Below are positions 16,842 to 25,294 of a DNA stretch of 64,000 bases, piece by piece. Source of the stretch: Streptomyces zingiberis (lineage in GTDB: Bacteria > Actinomycetota > Actinomycetes > Streptomycetales > Streptomycetaceae); NCBI RefSeq assembly GCF_012034935.1, contig NZ_JAATEN010000010.1:62001-126000 (forward strand). Direction: 5' to 3'. The notes under the pieces are model-generated. The model worked only from the letters and a program-made list of their open reading frames with translations, did no database searches and had not been told where the DNA came from. How positions within the stretch are numbered: the stretch's first letter is position 1; each line of letters begins with the position of its first letter. The translations under genes were made by a program, and so were the position numbers.

Positions 16842-17420
16842 ATGACGGAGGTGTCCTCGCTCACGGGGCGGCTGCTGGTCGCGACACCGGCCCTCGCCGA
16901 CCCCAACTTCGACCGTGCGGTGGTGCTGCTCCTCGACCACGACGACGAGGGCTCGCTGGGGGTGGTGCTCAACCGGCCCACCCCCGTGGACGTCGTCGAC
17001 ATCCTGGAGAACTGGGCCGGTCTGGCCGGCGAACCCGGCGTCGTCTTCCAGGGCGGGCCGGTCTCGCTCGACTCGGCCCTGGGTGTGGCCGTCGTGCCCG
17101 GGGAGGCCGGGGCCGCGGTCGGCGGCGGCCCGCTGGGCTGGCGGCGGGTGCACGGCGCCATCGGCCTCGTCGACCTGGAGACCCCGCCCGAACTCCTCGC
17201 GGCCGCCGTGGGCAGTCTGCGGATCTTCGCCGGCTACGCGGGCTGGGGGCCGGGCCAGTTGGAGGAGGAGCTGTCCGAGGGCGCCTGGTACGTCGTGGAG
17301 TCCGAGCCGGGGGACGTCTCCTCGCCGGATCCGGAGCGGCTGTGGCGCTCGGTGCTCCGCCGGCAGCGCAGCGAACTGGCCATGGTGGCCACGTATCCGG
17401 ACGACCCGAGCCTCAACTGA
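16842..17420 (+). CDS. YqgE/AlgH family protein (DUF179)
   Basis: Conserved cytoplasmic protein of 192 residues; no established biochemical role. Family marks are GRLLVATPALADPNF near the start, VVLLLDHDDEGSLGVVLNRP, FQGGPVSLD and GYAGWGPGQLEEEL. The chosen ATG gives MTEVSSLTGRLL; an ATG three codons upstream is possible, and neither has a well-placed ribosome-binding site. It stands between repeat-rich DNA and the DUF3039 gene with a 350-nt gap on the right. Confidence 0.9.
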   Translation: MTEVSSLTGRLLVATPALADPNFDRAVVLLLDHDDEGSLGVVLNRPTPVDVVDILENWAGLAGEPGVVFQGGPVSLDSALGVAVVPGEAGAAVGGGPLGWRRVHGAIGLVDLETPPELLAAAVGSLRIFAGYAGWGPGQLEEELSEGAWYVVESEPGDVSSPDPERLWRSVLRRQRSELAMVATYPDDPSLN

Positions 17421-17770
17421 GCCCGGGGGGCCGGTGGAGTGGATCCGGCGGGCGACCCCGGGGCCGGCGGGACGGGGGGACGGCCGGGGGCGCCGTGCCC
17501 GCGTGGGCCGCCGCCGGGAGTCCGGGCGGGCGCCGCGCGGGGCGGCGGGATCCGGCGGCGGGACCGGCTCGTTCGCCGGGCGGCCCTCTTCGCGGGCCGG
17601 GCGGGCCCCGTGTCCTCACGTGGGTACCGGCACGGGATGTCCTCACGTGAGTACCTCTGCGGGCTCGGACGGCGGGTCCCCGGATGTGGTGTACGCGGCC
17701 CCGGGGCGGGTAGGCGGCTTCCCCGCGCCGGGGACGGTGCTCCCCGGCCGCGCCCAGTACCCTGGATGAC
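17421..17770 (+). other. Intergenic region yqgE/DUF3039
   Basis: No gene is supported. The only recognisable element is a TANNNT -10 box at its right end, listed separately. Confidence 0.4.
17758..17763 (+). promoter_or_regulatory. -10 box for a leaderless DUF3039 transcript
   Basis: TACCCT ends 7 nt before the ATG, so transcription would begin at or next to the start codon. No ribosome-binding site is present. Confidence 0.55.
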
Positions 17771-18076
17771 ATGAGCACTCTTGAGCCCGAGCGCGGGACA
17801 GGGACCGGCACCCTCGTAGAGCCGACACCCCAGGTGTCGCACGGCGACGGCGACCACGAGCGCTTCGCCCATTACGTCCAGAAGGACAAGATCATGGCGA
17901 GCGCTCTCGACGGCACCCCCGTCGTCGCGCTCTGCGGCAAGGTCTGGGTGCCCGGACGCGATCCGAAGAAGTACCCGGTCTGCCCCATGTGCAAGGAGAT
18001 CTACGAGTCCATGACCTCCGGTGGGGACAAGGGCGGCGACAAGAGCGGCAAGGGCGGCAAGGGCGAGGGCCGCTGA
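17771..18076 (+). CDS. DUF3039 domain protein
   Basis: Small actinobacterial protein of 101 residues, function unknown. The core (FAHYVQKDKIMASALDG ... VVALCGKVWVPGRDP ... YPVCPMCKEIYE) has three cysteines, with a CPMC pair, suggesting a structural zinc or iron site. The C-terminus is a short Gly/Lys/Asp repeat tail (GGDKGGDKSGKGGKGEG). The gene appears to be transcribed without a 5' leader. Confidence 0.88.
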   Translation: MSTLEPERGTGTGTLVEPTPQVSHGDGDHERFAHYVQKDKIMASALDGTPVVALCGKVWVPGRDPKKYPVCPMCKEIYESMTSGGDKGGDKSGKGGKGEGR

Positions 18077-18317
18077 GGCCGCTGATCCCGGCTCGCCCGG
18101 TCCGCGGGGCGCCGGCCCGGGCCTCGCGGCGCGCGGCCCGCGCTCCGTGCCCGCGCTCCGTTTTCGCGGTGGAGCCGGCGTCCTCCGGCTGCCGGTGCCG
18201 GCTCTGAGGGCAGGGGCGGTGGCGGCGGCGCCGGGCCGGTTACGGCGCTCTGCCGTGACGGTCCTGCCGGTGGTTGCCGGCCGTGTTTCGGTCCCGCTGC
18301 GCTCCGGTGAAGTTTTC

Positions 18318-18360
18318 CGCGGCCCGGTGGACGCGCTTCGTGCGCGTTCACCGGGCCGCG
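18318..18360. terminator. Long hairpin, probable terminator
   Basis: CGCGGCCCGGTG pairs with its complement, then after one mismatch ACGCGC/GCGCGT continues the stem to a 5-nt loop. It is about 240 nt beyond the DUF3039 gene. Confidence 0.6.
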
Positions 18361-18539
18361 CGCGTTGTCCCGGGCAGCGGACGGTGCGCCGGCCGGTGTC
18401 CGGGCGCCGGCAGGGGCAGGGGCAGGGGCGCGGCGGGGCGGTGAGCGGCGACGGATGGCGGAGAGGACGGGCCAGGGGGCGGGCCCCGGGCGTACGGCGC
18501 CGGACCCGGGCCCCGACCCCGCCCCGGGCCCGGGCCTGA

Positions 18540-18570
18540 ACTCCGCTCCGGCCAGGGCCCGGAGCGGAGT
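18540..18570. terminator. 12-bp hairpin
   Basis: ACTCCGCTCCGG and CCGGAGCGGAGT separated by 7 nt. Role unclear; it may be a second terminator. Confidence 0.45.
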
Positions 18571-18805
18571 CCCGGCCGGGGCGGCCGGCAGGCGTGCACG
18601 GGGTCGTGTCCCGGCGTGGGCCGTGGCGTCCGCCTGCCGGGGAGCCGCCGGCGCCCCGGCCGTCCGTACGGACGTTCCCGCTCCCGGGTGAGCCCACGTG
18701 TCACCGGCGGAACGCCGCCGTCTCCACGGACCGGGCCCCACACCACTGCACCTGCCACCGCCACCGGCCCGATCAAGCCGTTGGCGCCGTATGGTTCCGC
18801 GAGGC

Positions 18806-18817
18806 GTGGTAAACCAC
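18806..18817. promoter_or_regulatory. Palindrome upstream of the Mo-hydroxylase-like operon
   Basis: GTGGTAAACCAC is a perfect 12-bp palindrome in the likely promoter region. It resembles a dimeric-repressor operator but matches no site recognised with certainty. Confidence 0.35.
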
Positions 18818-18990
18818 TCTCGCGGGTGACACCTGGCGGGGATCGGGCCACCGCCTCCGACGGGCAGGAGACGACCCTTCACAGCCCCTCGCGCAGGCGG
18901 GCCGTCAAGATGTGCCAGAGTTGCCACGTCCGGGCTGTGAGCACGTACCGTACGGCGCAACAGGCGGGACACCGGGAAGGGGCAGCTGGG

Positions 18991-19887
18991 TTGACCACGC
19001 ACGCACCGCAGGCCGCGCGGACGGTGATGTTGCCGTCCTCGCTCGACGAGGCCGTGGCGGCACTCTCGGCGATGCCGGCGGCCGTGCCCGTCGCGGGCGG
19101 CACGGACCTCATGGCCGCGGTCAACTCCGGTCTGCTGCGCCCCGCCGGGCTGGTCGGGCTGGGCCGCGTGAACGAGATCCGCGGCTGGCAGTACCAGGAC
19201 GGGCACGCGCTGCTCGGCGCCGGACTCACCCACGCCCGGATGGGGCGCCCCGACTTCGCCGCCCTGATCCCCGCCCTGGCCGCCGCCGCCCGCGCCGCCG
19301 GGCCCCCGCAGATCCGCAACGCCGGGACGCTCGGCGGCAACATCGTCTCCGCCGCGCCCACCGGTGACTCGCTGCCGGTGCTGGCCGCCCTGGAGGCGGC
19401 GGTCGTCGTGGCCGGGCCGGACCACGGCCGCCGGGAGATCCCGGTCAGCCATCTGCTCGCCGGGATGGATCTGCTCCGCCCCGGCGAACTCGTCGGCTGG
19501 GTACGGGTTCCGCTGCTGCACGCACCGCAGACCTATCTGAAGGCCACCGGCCGGACCGGCCCGGCCCGCGCCGGGGCCTCCGTCGCGCTGGTCCTCGACC
19601 CCGCGCGGCGGAGCGTCCGTTGCGCCGTCGGCGCCGTCGCGCCCATGCCGCTGCGCCCCCTGGAGGCGGAGCGCTGGATCGCCGGGCTCATCGACTGGGA
19701 CGGTGAACGGGGCGTCGCCCCCGAGGCGTGCGCCGCGTTCGGCGAGTACGTCGCGGGCGCCTGCATCCCGGATCCGGAGCCGGGCGAGGACGGCTCCGAG
19801 CCGCCCGCCCTGCCGCCCGCCGTCCTGCATCTGCGGCGCACGGTGGCCGCACTGGCCCGCCGAGCTCTGGGGAGGGCGCTCGCATGA
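18991..19887 (+). CDS. FAD-binding subunit of a molybdenum-hydroxylase-like complex
   Basis: Medium (CoxM/XdhB-type) subunit of 298 residues that would carry electrons from the Fe-S subunit to an acceptor via FAD. FAD-binding motifs are PVAGGTDLMAAV and RNAGTLGGNIVSAAPTGDSLP. The start is a TTG preceded by GGAAGGGG; an upstream GTG/ATG would add non-coding-like residues. Its stop overlaps the next ATG (ATGA), making it the first gene of a three-gene operon. The usual C-terminal CO-dehydrogenase flavoprotein domain is present but contains an acidic insertion (DPEPGEDGSEPP). Confidence 0.88.
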   Translation: MTTHAPQAARTVMLPSSLDEAVAALSAMPAAVPVAGGTDLMAAVNSGLLRPAGLVGLGRVNEIRGWQYQDGHALLGAGLTHARMGRPDFAALIPALAAAARAAGPPQIRNAGTLGGNIVSAAPTGDSLPVLAALEAAVVVAGPDHGRREIPVSHLLAGMDLLRPGELVGWVRVPLLHAPQTYLKATGRTGPARAGASVALVLDPARRSVRCAVGAVAPMPLRPLEAERWIAGLIDWDGERGVAPEACAAFGEYVAGACIPDPEPGEDGSEPPALPPAVLHLRRTVAALARRALGRALA

Positions 19888-22427
19888 CCAACGACCAGCC
19901 GCGGCAGCCGTATCACGGCGAGCACGGCGACGGCGAGCACGGCGAGCACGGCGGGCACGGCGCCCCCCACCCGTACGACCCGCACGGGGACGCCACCGGG
20001 CGGCGGCCCGCGGGCGGTTGGCGGCCGACCGCGCAGAGCGGTGAGTCCGACGACGCCACGGCCTTCGTCCAGCTCCCCGAGGGGATGCTCGACCCGGCGG
20101 CGGGCCGCGAGCCGCTCGCCGCGCCCGGTCACGGCGCCCCGCCGCCCGTGCCCGCCCCGTACGGCGAGCCGGTGGATCACGGCAGTTGGACGATGCCGTA
20201 CAGCGAACCCGGCGCCGGGGGCGGCCCCGCCGGCTGGCGGCAGCAGCAGCCGCAGGGCCCCGGCGCCGCGGAACAGGGCGGCCGGTACGACGAGGGCGCC
20301 GCGTACGGCACGGCACGGAGCGGCGCGTGGAGCGTGCCCCCCGCGGCCGACGACGCCCCCGACGAGTCCGGTGAGTATCTGGTCGGCGGTGGAGCTCCCG
20401 GCGGCCCGGCCGCCGGGCCGTGGGGCGGCGCGGCCGTCCAGGACGACCACTGGTCCCGCTCCGGCGCGCCGGGCCGGGACCCCGGGGCGCCGGGACCGGA
20501 GACGGCGGCCGGCGGATGGGGCCACGCACCGGAGCCGCACGCGCCCGGCCAGGGCGCGCCGGGCGAGGTCCCCGGTGCGCCGGCCCAGGGCGGCGCCTGG
20601 ACCGGTGCCTGGGAACGCCCCGCGGACCGGCGGCCCGCCCCTCCCGCGGACGCCCGGGACGCCGGTGACGCGGCGCCCGGCGGGGAGGACGGCGCCTGGA
20701 CGGACCAGGGCGCCGGACGTCCCGGCGACGGCGCGGACCCGGCCGGCCGGTGGCCCGGCGACGGCGCGGACCGGGAGCCGGCCCCCTGGCCGGGAGCGCA
20801 CGACGCCGGCGAGGCCCACGGGCAGCCGGGCGGCGCCGCCCCTGCTCCGGCCGCCCCCGGGGCACCCCCCGCCGACGGGCACCCGGACCCGGACGAGCCC
20901 GCCGCGGACGGGACGGACCCGGGCGGCCCGGCCGCCTCCGGCGACGCCATGGGCGCGGCCGGCCCCGGGCGCGCGGCCGCCCCTGACACCCCGGATATCC
21001 CGGACGCCGCCGACGGTTCCGACGGCGCCGAGTTCTCCGCCGCACCGGAGATCCCCGGCCCGCCGGCGGGCCCCGCCGCGCCGGGGGAGGCCACCGAGGG
21101 TGCCGAACCCCCGGAGGGCGCCGGCGCCGGGGAGGACCGGCCCGAGATCGTCCTCGACGCCCATACCGAACACCCCTACGCCTCCTACGTGCTGCGGGTC
21201 AACGGCATCGACCGCCCCGTCGCCGACGCCTGGATCGGGGAGTCCCTGCTGTACGTCCTGCGGGAGCGGCTGGGCCTGGCCGGGGCCAAGGACGGCTGCT
21301 CCCAGGGGGAGTGCGGCGCCTGCTCGGTACAGGTGGACGGGCGTCTGGTCGCCTCCTGCCTGGTGCCCGCCGCGACCACGGCCGGGTCCGAGGTGCGCAC
21401 CGTCGAAGGGCTGGCCACCGACGGAGCCCCCTCCGACGTGCAGCGCGCGCTCGTCGCGGGCTGCGCCGTCCAGTGCGGCTTCTGCATCCCCGGCATGGCC
21501 ATGACCGTGCACGACCTGCTGGAGGGCAACCACGCCCCCACCGAACTGGAGACCCGGCAGGCGCTCAGCGGCAACCTCTGCCGCTGCTCCGGCTACCAGG
21601 GGGTGCTGAGCGCCGTCCGCGAGGTCGTCGCGGCCCGCGCGGAGTCCGCCGAGGCCGCGGCCTCGGCGCAGGCGGCGGCCGACGCGGAGGCCGCGCGCTC
21701 CGCGCCCGCGGAGGGCCCCGGCGCGGGCCCCGAGCCGGACGAGGACGGCCCGGCGGACGGCCCCGGCTATGCCGGCCCGCCCCACGAGAACGGCTCCTAC
21801 CCGAACGGCGCCTACGAGGGCCGGCCCTACGAGGACCAGCGTTACGAGGAGCGGCGGTCCCACGAGGGATACGAGGAGTACGAGGAGTACGGCGAACCCG
21901 GGACGCCCGGCGAGCCCGGCGAGGGCTACGACCCGTACGGCGGCCGGGAAGGGCAGCCGGGCCCCGGGGAGTACGCCCCGTACGAGGCCCCGCCCCGCGC
22001 CTACCCGGGCGAGCCCTACGACGAGCGCGCCTACGGCGCCCCCGGGCCCTACGAGGAGGGTGGCGCCCCCCACCAGGGTCAGCCCGGCCCGCACCCCTAC
22101 CCCGAGCAGCGGGGGTACGAGACCGGGCGGTACGAGGCCCGGCCGTACGAGGACCAGCCTTACGAGGGGCAGCCGTACGACGAGCCGGACCCCCGGGGCG
22201 GCTACGACGGCGGCGGTGGCGGATACGAGACCGGCGGCTACGACGGCGGCTACGAGGGCGGCTACGAGGGCGGTTACGACGGCGGCGGCCACCAGGACGG
22301 CCCCGGCGGGGCCCACATCCCGGCCCAGGTCTCGCACGGCTCCGCGCGCATCCCCCACCAGCAGCACCAGCAGCACCAGCACCAGCCGGGCGGCCCCGGC
22401 CACGCCCCGCACGGAGGCGCCGAGTGA
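19884..22427 (+). CDS. [2Fe-2S] subunit with giant disordered extensions
   Basis: Small (CoxS/XdhC-type) electron-transfer subunit embedded in an 847-residue protein; the family norm is about 160 residues. The Fe-S part, about residues 425-590, is complete: ferredoxin motif CSQGECGAC with a later SC, and the helical-domain cysteines CAVQCGFC and CRC. In front lie about 420 residues rich in Gly, Ala, Pro, Asp and His with no fold visible; behind lie about 255 residues rich in Tyr, Gly, Glu and Pro, with repeats of the form GGYDGGYEGGYEGGYDGG and short Gln/His runs. The start overlaps the upstream stop. Translation coupling to both neighbours suggests it is a real subunit. Function of the tails unknown. 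Confidence 0.85.
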   Translation: MTNDQPRQPYHGEHGDGEHGEHGGHGAPHPYDPHGDATGRRPAGGWRPTAQSGESDDATAFVQLPEGMLDPAAGREPLAAPGHGAPPPVPAPYGEPVDHGSWTMPYSEPGAGGGPAGWRQQQPQGPGAAEQGGRYDEGAAYGTARSGAWSVPPAADDAPDESGEYLVGGGAPGGPAAGPWGGAAVQDDHWSRSGAPGRDPGAPGPETAAGGWGHAPEPHAPGQGAPGEVPGAPAQGGAWTGAWERPADRRPAPPADARDAGDAAPGGEDGAWTDQGAGRPGDGADPAGRWPGDGADREPAPWPGAHDAGEAHGQPGGAAPAPAAPGAPPADGHPDPDEPAADGTDPGGPAASGDAMGAAGPGRAAAPDTPDIPDAADGSDGAEFSAAPEIPGPPAGPAAPGEATEGAEPPEGAGAGEDRPEIVLDAHTEHPYASYVLRVNGIDRPVADAWIGESLLYVLRERLGLAGAKDGCSQGECGACSVQVDGRLVASCLVPAATTAGSEVRTVEGLATDGAPSDVQRALVAGCAVQCGFCIPGMAMTVHDLLEGNHAPTELETRQALSGNLCRCSGYQGVLSAVREVVAARAESAEAAASAQAAADAEAARSAPAEGPGAGPEPDEDGPADGPGYAGPPHENGSYPNGAYEGRPYEDQRYEERRSHEGYEEYEEYGEPGTPGEPGEGYDPYGGREGQPGPGEYAPYEAPPRAYPGEPYDERAYGAPGPYEEGGAPHQGQPGPHPYPEQRGYETGRYEARPYEDQPYEGQPYDEPDPRGGYDGGGGGYETGGYDGGYEGGYEGGYDGGGHQDGPGGAHIPAQVSHGSARIPHQQHQQHQHQPGGPGHAPHGGAE
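22238..22292 (+). repeat. Gly-Tyr codon repeat in the Fe-S subunit tail
   Basis: Twelve-base units of the form GGCGGCTACGAN repeat four to five times, coding for GGY(D/E) units. Confidence 0.7.
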
Positions 22428-22916
22428 GCCCCGCGCGCGCCGCGGCCCGGCGGAATCCCGGCGGTCCGCCGCCAGGCGCCGGCCGCCCGGCGCCGCCGGC
22501 GTCTCCCCGCGCCCGGCGCCGCCCGCCCGCGCTCCACGCCCACCGCGCCGCCGGGCCGTGGCCCGGGTCCGGTCCCGCCCCGCTCGCGGTGCCCGCCGTG
22601 CCGCGCCGGGATCCGTCCCCATGCCGGGAGGGAGCGCCGGGCGCCCGTCCCGCCAGGCCGGGGTTCCGTCCGGGGCCCGTCCCGTCCGGTGCGTACTCCG
22701 TGTGGCGCCGCGGGGAGGCCGGGGCGGGGGCCCGCGCCGGCCGACCCGCGTCCCGCCCGGCACCCGCCCCGCCCGGCGCGGACCCCGGGGGGCGCCCCGC
22801 CTCCCGCACGGTTCGTCCTCCCACCGCCGCGCCCGCCCCCGGGCGGCGCACCCCCCAGCACCCCCGACACCGCCACCTCCCCCTCCTCCCCGGTGGCGGC
22901 GGAAAGGCAGCGTGAG
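22428..22916 (+). other. Gap inside the Mo-hydroxylase-like operon
   Basis: 490 bases between the Fe-S and large-subunit genes, odd for an otherwise overlapping operon. Open frames exist but are Pro/Arg-rich and unlike real proteins. It may be decayed or expanded tail sequence. Confidence 0.45.
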
Positions 22917-25268
22917 ATGACCGGTCCCGACGCGGCCACCGCCAACCCGGCGGGCCTGCACGGCGCCCTCGCCCCCGCCCCGGGCGACCCCGGCCCGCCC
23001 GCCGGTGAGCCGGTGCCGCACGGAATCGGCGCCTCCCTGCCGCCGGCCGACGCGCTCCCCAAGACCACCGGCACCTTCCCCTACGCCGCCGATCTGTGGG
23101 CCGAGGGGCTGCTGTGGGCGGCCGTGCTGCGCTCACCGCACCCGCACGCGCGGATCGTCTCCCTCGACACCTCCGCCGCCGCCCGGATGCCGGGCGTGCA
23201 GGCGGTGATCACCCACGAGGACGTGCCCGGCGACGCCACCCACGGCCGCACCGTCGCCGACCGGCCCGTCTTCGCCAAGGACGTGGTGCGCCACCACGGG
23301 GAGCCCATCGCCGCCGTGGCCGCCGATCACCCGGACACCGCCCGGCTGGCCGCCGCCGCCATCGACGTCGAGTACGAGGTGCTGGAGCCGGTCACCGACC
23401 CGGAGAAGGCGTTCGAGGCCGAACCGCTCCACCCCGACGGCAACCTGATCCGCCACATCCCGCTGCGCTACGGCGACCCGGAGATCGGCGGGGAGGTCGT
23501 CGTCGAGGGCCTGTACCGGGTCGGCCGCCAGGACCCGGCGCCCATCGGCGCGGAGGCCGGGCTGGCCGTGCCGCGGCCCGACGGCGGGGTGGAGATCTAC
23601 ACCGCCTCCACCGACCCGCACACCGACCGCGACCTGGCCGCCGCCTGCTTCGGGCTGCCCCCGGAGCAGGTGAAGGTCGTCGTCACCGGGGTGCCCGGCG
23701 CGATGGGGGACCGCGAGGACCCCGGCATCCAGCTCCCGCTCGGCCTGCTGGCGCTGCGCACCGGCCGCCCCGTGAAGATCGCGCTCACCCGCGAGGAGTC
23801 CTTCCTCGGCCACGCCCACCGCCATCCGACGCTGCTGCGCTACCGCCACCACGCCGACGCCGAGGGGCGGCTGGTCAAGGTGGAGGCGCAGATCCTGCTG
23901 GACGCGGGCGCCTACGCGGACGCCTCCGCGGAATCCCTGGCCGCCGCCGTCGCCTTCGCCTGCGGCCCGTACGTCGTCCCGCACGCGTTCGTCGAGGGCT
24001 GGGCGGTGCGCACCAACAACCCGCCGTCCGGCCATGTCCGCGGCGAGGGCGCCCTCCAGGTCTGCGCCGCCTACGAGGGGCAGATGGACAAGCTCGCCGC
24101 CAAGCTGGGCCTGGACCCGGCGGAGCTGCGCCGGCGCAACGTCATGTCCACCGGCGACCTGCTGCCCACCGGCCAGACCGTGACCTGCCCCGCCCCCGTG
24201 GCCGAACTGCTGGAGGCGGTACGGGACGCGCCGCTGCCCGCCCTCCCCAAGGACACCCCCGAGGACGAATGGCTGCTGCCCGGCGGCCCCGAGGGCGCGG
24301 GCGAGCCGGGAGCCGTCCGGCGCGGTGTCGGCTACGCGCTGGGCATGGTGCACGTCCTGGGCGCGGAGGGCGCCGACGAGGTCTCCACCGCCACGGTGAA
24401 GGTCCACGACGGGGTGGCCACCGTGATCTGCGCGGCGGTCGAGACCGGCCAGGGCTTCTCCACGCTGGCCCGCCAGGTCGTGCAGGAGACCCTCGGCGTC
24501 GAGGAGGTGCACGTCGCCTCCGTCGACAGCGACCAGCCGCCGGCCGGGCCCGCCGCGCACGGCCGGCACACCTGGGTCTCCGCCGGGGCGGTGGAGCGCG
24601 CCGCCAAGATGGTGCGCACGCAGCTCCTCCAGCCGCTGGCGCACAAGTTCGGGATGTCCACGGAACTGCTCTCCATCGCCGACGGCAAGATCACCTCGTA
24701 TGACGGGGTGCTCTCCACGACCGTCGCCGAGACGCTCGACGGCAAGGAACTCTGGGCGACGGCGCAGTGCCGGCCGCACCCCACCGAGCCGCTGGACGAG
24801 ACGGGCCAGGGCGACGCCTTCGTGGGCCTGGTCTTCTGCGCCGTCCGCGCCGTCGTCGACGTGGACATCGAGCTCGGCTCCGTGCGCGTCGTGGAGATGT
24901 CCGTGGCGCAGGACGTGGGCCGGGTGCTCAACCCGCGGCAGCTCGACGCCCGGATCGAGGCCGGGGTCACCCAGGGCATCGGCACCGCGCTGACGGAGAA
25001 CCTGCGCACGGGCAAGGGCATCGTGCGGCGCCCGAACTTCACCGGATACCCGCTGCCGACGGCGCTGGACGCGCCGGACATCCGCATCGTGAAGCTGGTC
25101 GAGGAGCGGGATGTGGTGGCGCCGTTCGGCGCCAAGGCGGCCAGCGCGGTGCCGGTGGTCACCTCCCCGGCGGCGGTGGCGGCGGCGGTCCGCGCGGCCA
25201 CCGGCCGTCCCGTCAACCGTCTCCCGATCCGCCCGCAGGCGGCCGTGGCCTCGCCGGCCCGGCGCTGA
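22917..25268 (+). CDS. Large subunit of a molybdenum-hydroxylase-like complex
   Basis: Xanthine dehydrogenase/CoxL-family protein of 783 residues, the part that should hold molybdopterin. The fold is recognisable (LPKTTGTFPYAADL, AVLRSPHPHARI, GRPVKIALTREESFLGHAHRHP, VETGQGFS, DVGRVLNPRQ). Two signatures are altered: the GGGFGGK loop reads VPGAMGDRED, and the C-terminal GVGE motif, whose Glu is the catalytic base, reads GAKAASAV. The RGFG motif is RGEG. The substrate is therefore unknown and normal hydroxylase chemistry doubtful. The ATG follows GGAAAGG; upstream in-frame sequence is not protein-like. It converges with the next gene at 26 nt. Confidence 0.88.
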   Translation: MTGPDAATANPAGLHGALAPAPGDPGPPAGEPVPHGIGASLPPADALPKTTGTFPYAADLWAEGLLWAAVLRSPHPHARIVSLDTSAAARMPGVQAVITHEDVPGDATHGRTVADRPVFAKDVVRHHGEPIAAVAADHPDTARLAAAAIDVEYEVLEPVTDPEKAFEAEPLHPDGNLIRHIPLRYGDPEIGGEVVVEGLYRVGRQDPAPIGAEAGLAVPRPDGGVEIYTASTDPHTDRDLAAACFGLPPEQVKVVVTGVPGAMGDREDPGIQLPLGLLALRTGRPVKIALTREESFLGHAHRHPTLLRYRHHADAEGRLVKVEAQILLDAGAYADASAESLAAAVAFACGPYVVPHAFVEGWAVRTNNPPSGHVRGEGALQVCAAYEGQMDKLAAKLGLDPAELRRRNVMSTGDLLPTGQTVTCPAPVAELLEAVRDAPLPALPKDTPEDEWLLPGGPEGAGEPGAVRRGVGYALGMVHVLGAEGADEVSTATVKVHDGVATVICAAVETGQGFSTLARQVVQETLGVEEVHVASVDSDQPPAGPAAHGRHTWVSAGAVERAAKMVRTQLLQPLAHKFGMSTELLSIADGKITSYDGVLSTTVAETLDGKELWATAQCRPHPTEPLDETGQGDAFVGLVFCAVRAVVDVDIELGSVRVVEMSVAQDVGRVLNPRQLDARIEAGVTQGIGTALTENLRTGKGIVRRPNFTGYPLPTALDAPDIRIVKLVEERDVVAPFGAKAASAVPVVTSPAAVAAAVRAATGRPVNRLPIRPQAAVASPARR

Positions 25269-25294
25269 ACCTCCCGGCAGGCGGCGCCAGGGCC

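Larger units (their letters stand above)
18077..18990 (+). other. 900-bp region before the Mo-hydroxylase-like operon
   Basis: No reading frame in this stretch looks coding. It holds two strong hairpins (18318-18360 and 18540-18570) and a GTGGT-AA-ACCAC palindrome (18806-18817) about 175 nt before the operon. The length is unusual for this compact region. Confidence 0.5.

Noticed and set aside
18001..23021. Very long minus-strand frames opposite the Mo-hydroxylase-like operon
   Set aside because: Antisense shadows of low-complexity coding sequence; no ribosome sites or family motifs.
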